DNA of 63,308 nucleotides. It comes from Lachnospiraceae bacterium. GTDB lineage: Bacteria > Bacillota > Clostridia > Lachnospirales > Lachnospiraceae. The position numbers were made by a program, and so were the translations under genes. Positions 62,670 to 63,308 of this stretch are shown here, piece by piece; the stretch's first letter is position 1; each line of letters begins with the position of its first letter. The DNA lies in assembly GCA_017624235.1 (NCBI GenBank), contig JAGANL010000027.1:1-63308 (forward strand), written 5' to 3'. Below the pieces are notes generated by a model that saw only the letters and a list, made by a program, of their open reading frames with translations, searched no databases and was not told the DNA's origin.

Positions 62670-62740
62670 GTTCGCTTTTCGTTCGCTACGGAGTTCGCTT
62701 TCTGTTCGCTAGTAAAATTTTAGTTCACTTTCCGTTCGCT
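62670..62740 (-). repeat. Three 18-bp iteron-like repeats
   Basis: Units at 62670-62687, 62693-62710 and 62723-62740. On the minus strand each reads AGCGAACRGAAAGYGAAC or close to it, a tandem pair of GCGAAC half sites. Spacers are 5 and 12 bp. They lie between a gene end and a terminator, so they are not in an obvious promoter. Confidence 0.75.
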
Positions 62741-62793
62741 GGTAACAATAAAATAGGCGACTAATCTTTTAGCCACCCTTTTTAAGCAACATC

Positions 62794-63308
62794 CTACTCC
62801 TTCTTGTTCGACTCAAATTTTCTAATCTCATCACTCAAACGCATGAAAACAACACTCTGCGTCTCTTCATTCCGTAACTGTTCTTCCGATATATTAAATT
62901 CCAATTGTAGCCTACGTTGTAAATAAGAATACATTTTCTCATCCATAGTCTCTTTTAAATTATTGTCTATGTCTTTTATTAATGCAATATCTCCCATATT
63001 TGTAAGTGCCACGATTCGCCAAAAATGAATATCTACACAGTCCGGATATACTTTTAAGATATCATTACAATATCCGGCCGCTCCAGTATAATCTCCCTGT
63101 TCAATCAGAAGTTTCATAAGTACTTCCATCTTTTCAATATACTTTAACTTATAATGAAGCCTATTTTCCCGAATAAAGGAATTTCTCGTAAATGTCGTTC
63201 CCATAAACTCCCCTTGAAATAGTGCATGGAATTTGCGTAACAATTCTATCTTCGCAAGCCTGTCCGATGCATCATCTATTGCACGCATTAACTCTTCTGC
63301 TAAAATCA
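62794..63308 (-). CDS. 3' part of a TPR/BTAD-like regulator gene (cut by window edge)
   Basis: The open frame continues past the window edge without a stop, so only the C-terminal 170 or so residues are seen. The sequence is helical, with TPR-like periodicity (EQGDYTGAAGYCNDILKVYP, DIHFWRIVALTNMGD), and resembles the bacterial transcriptional activator domain of SARP/AfsR-type regulators. The N-terminal part, which would show a DNA-binding domain, is outside. It may be a regulator carried by the integrative element. The ATG at 63288 is internal. Confidence 0.6.
   Translation of the reverse strand, partial: ILAEELMRAIDDASDRLAKIELLRKFHALFQGEFMGTTFTRNSFIRENRLHYKLKYIEKMEVLMKLLIEQGDYTGAAGYCNDILKVYPDCVDIHFWRIVALTNMGDIALIKDIDNNLKETMDEKMYSYLQRRLQLEFNISEEQLRNEETQSVVFMRLSDEIRKFESNKKE

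Overview
The window looks like a chromosomal segment of a spore-forming, low- to mid-GC Firmicute, most likely a member of the Lachnospiraceae (Clostridia). The evidence is Gram-positive PolC, the non-mevalonate isoprenoid genes dxr and ispG, a division cluster that runs into spoIIGA-sigE, sigG and ymxH nearby, TrkAH potassium uptake, and an NADP-type glutamate dehydrogenase. Nearly every gene lies on the minus strand, so operons read from high to low coordinates. The only intact plus-strand genes are ymxH and sigG.

Right to left (direction of transcription): 60255-63308 is the end of an integrative element with a Tn916-like integrase and excisionase, a degenerate serine-recombinase-like protein, an XRE regulator, iteron-like repeats and the 3' part of a TPR/BTAD-like gene. 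It abuts ychF and lgt. From 57.9 to 42.9 kb runs the division and wall cluster: mraZ (with five MraZ-box-like repeats), rsmH, ftsL, two class B PBPs, mraY, murD, ftsW, murA, divIB, ftsZ, spoIIGA, sigE. sigG and ymxH follow in the opposite orientation. Next come nrdR and a small membrane protein, then a yybP-ykoY (Mn2+) riboswitch ahead of an NptA-type Na+/Pi transporter and a P2-type cation ATPase. A peptide ABC transporter operon (36.2-31.4 kb) follows, then an unknown gene with a sigma-D-like promoter, yqeG and the aroE-aroK-aroQ-efp operon.

The middle (27.4-18.6 kb) is more mixed: a DUF5688-like gene, tRNA-Arg(CCG) flanked by a perfect inverted repeat, an SH3 protein, a Gfo/Idh oxidoreductase, gdhA behind a leader terminator, a Phd/RelE toxin-antitoxin pair, a lipoprotein, and a scar with an integrase remnant and a truncated SpoIIE-type phosphatase next to an intact anti-sigma-like kinase.

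The left third holds trkA-trkH, a polysaccharide deacetylase, a bactofilin, and then a growth operon: pyrH, frr, uppS, cdsA, dxr, rseP, ispG, polC. A PP2C phosphatase and a soluble Ser/Thr kinase interrupt it between rseP and ispG. A strongly promoted coiled-coil repeat protein and tRNA-Glu(CTC) close the left edge.

The most interesting points are regulatory: the flipped sigG/ymxH pair convergent on sigE, the tRNA-Arg leader/trailer stem, the riboswitch-controlled NptA/ATPase pair, the gdhA leader terminator, and the three 18-bp repeats in the integrative element.
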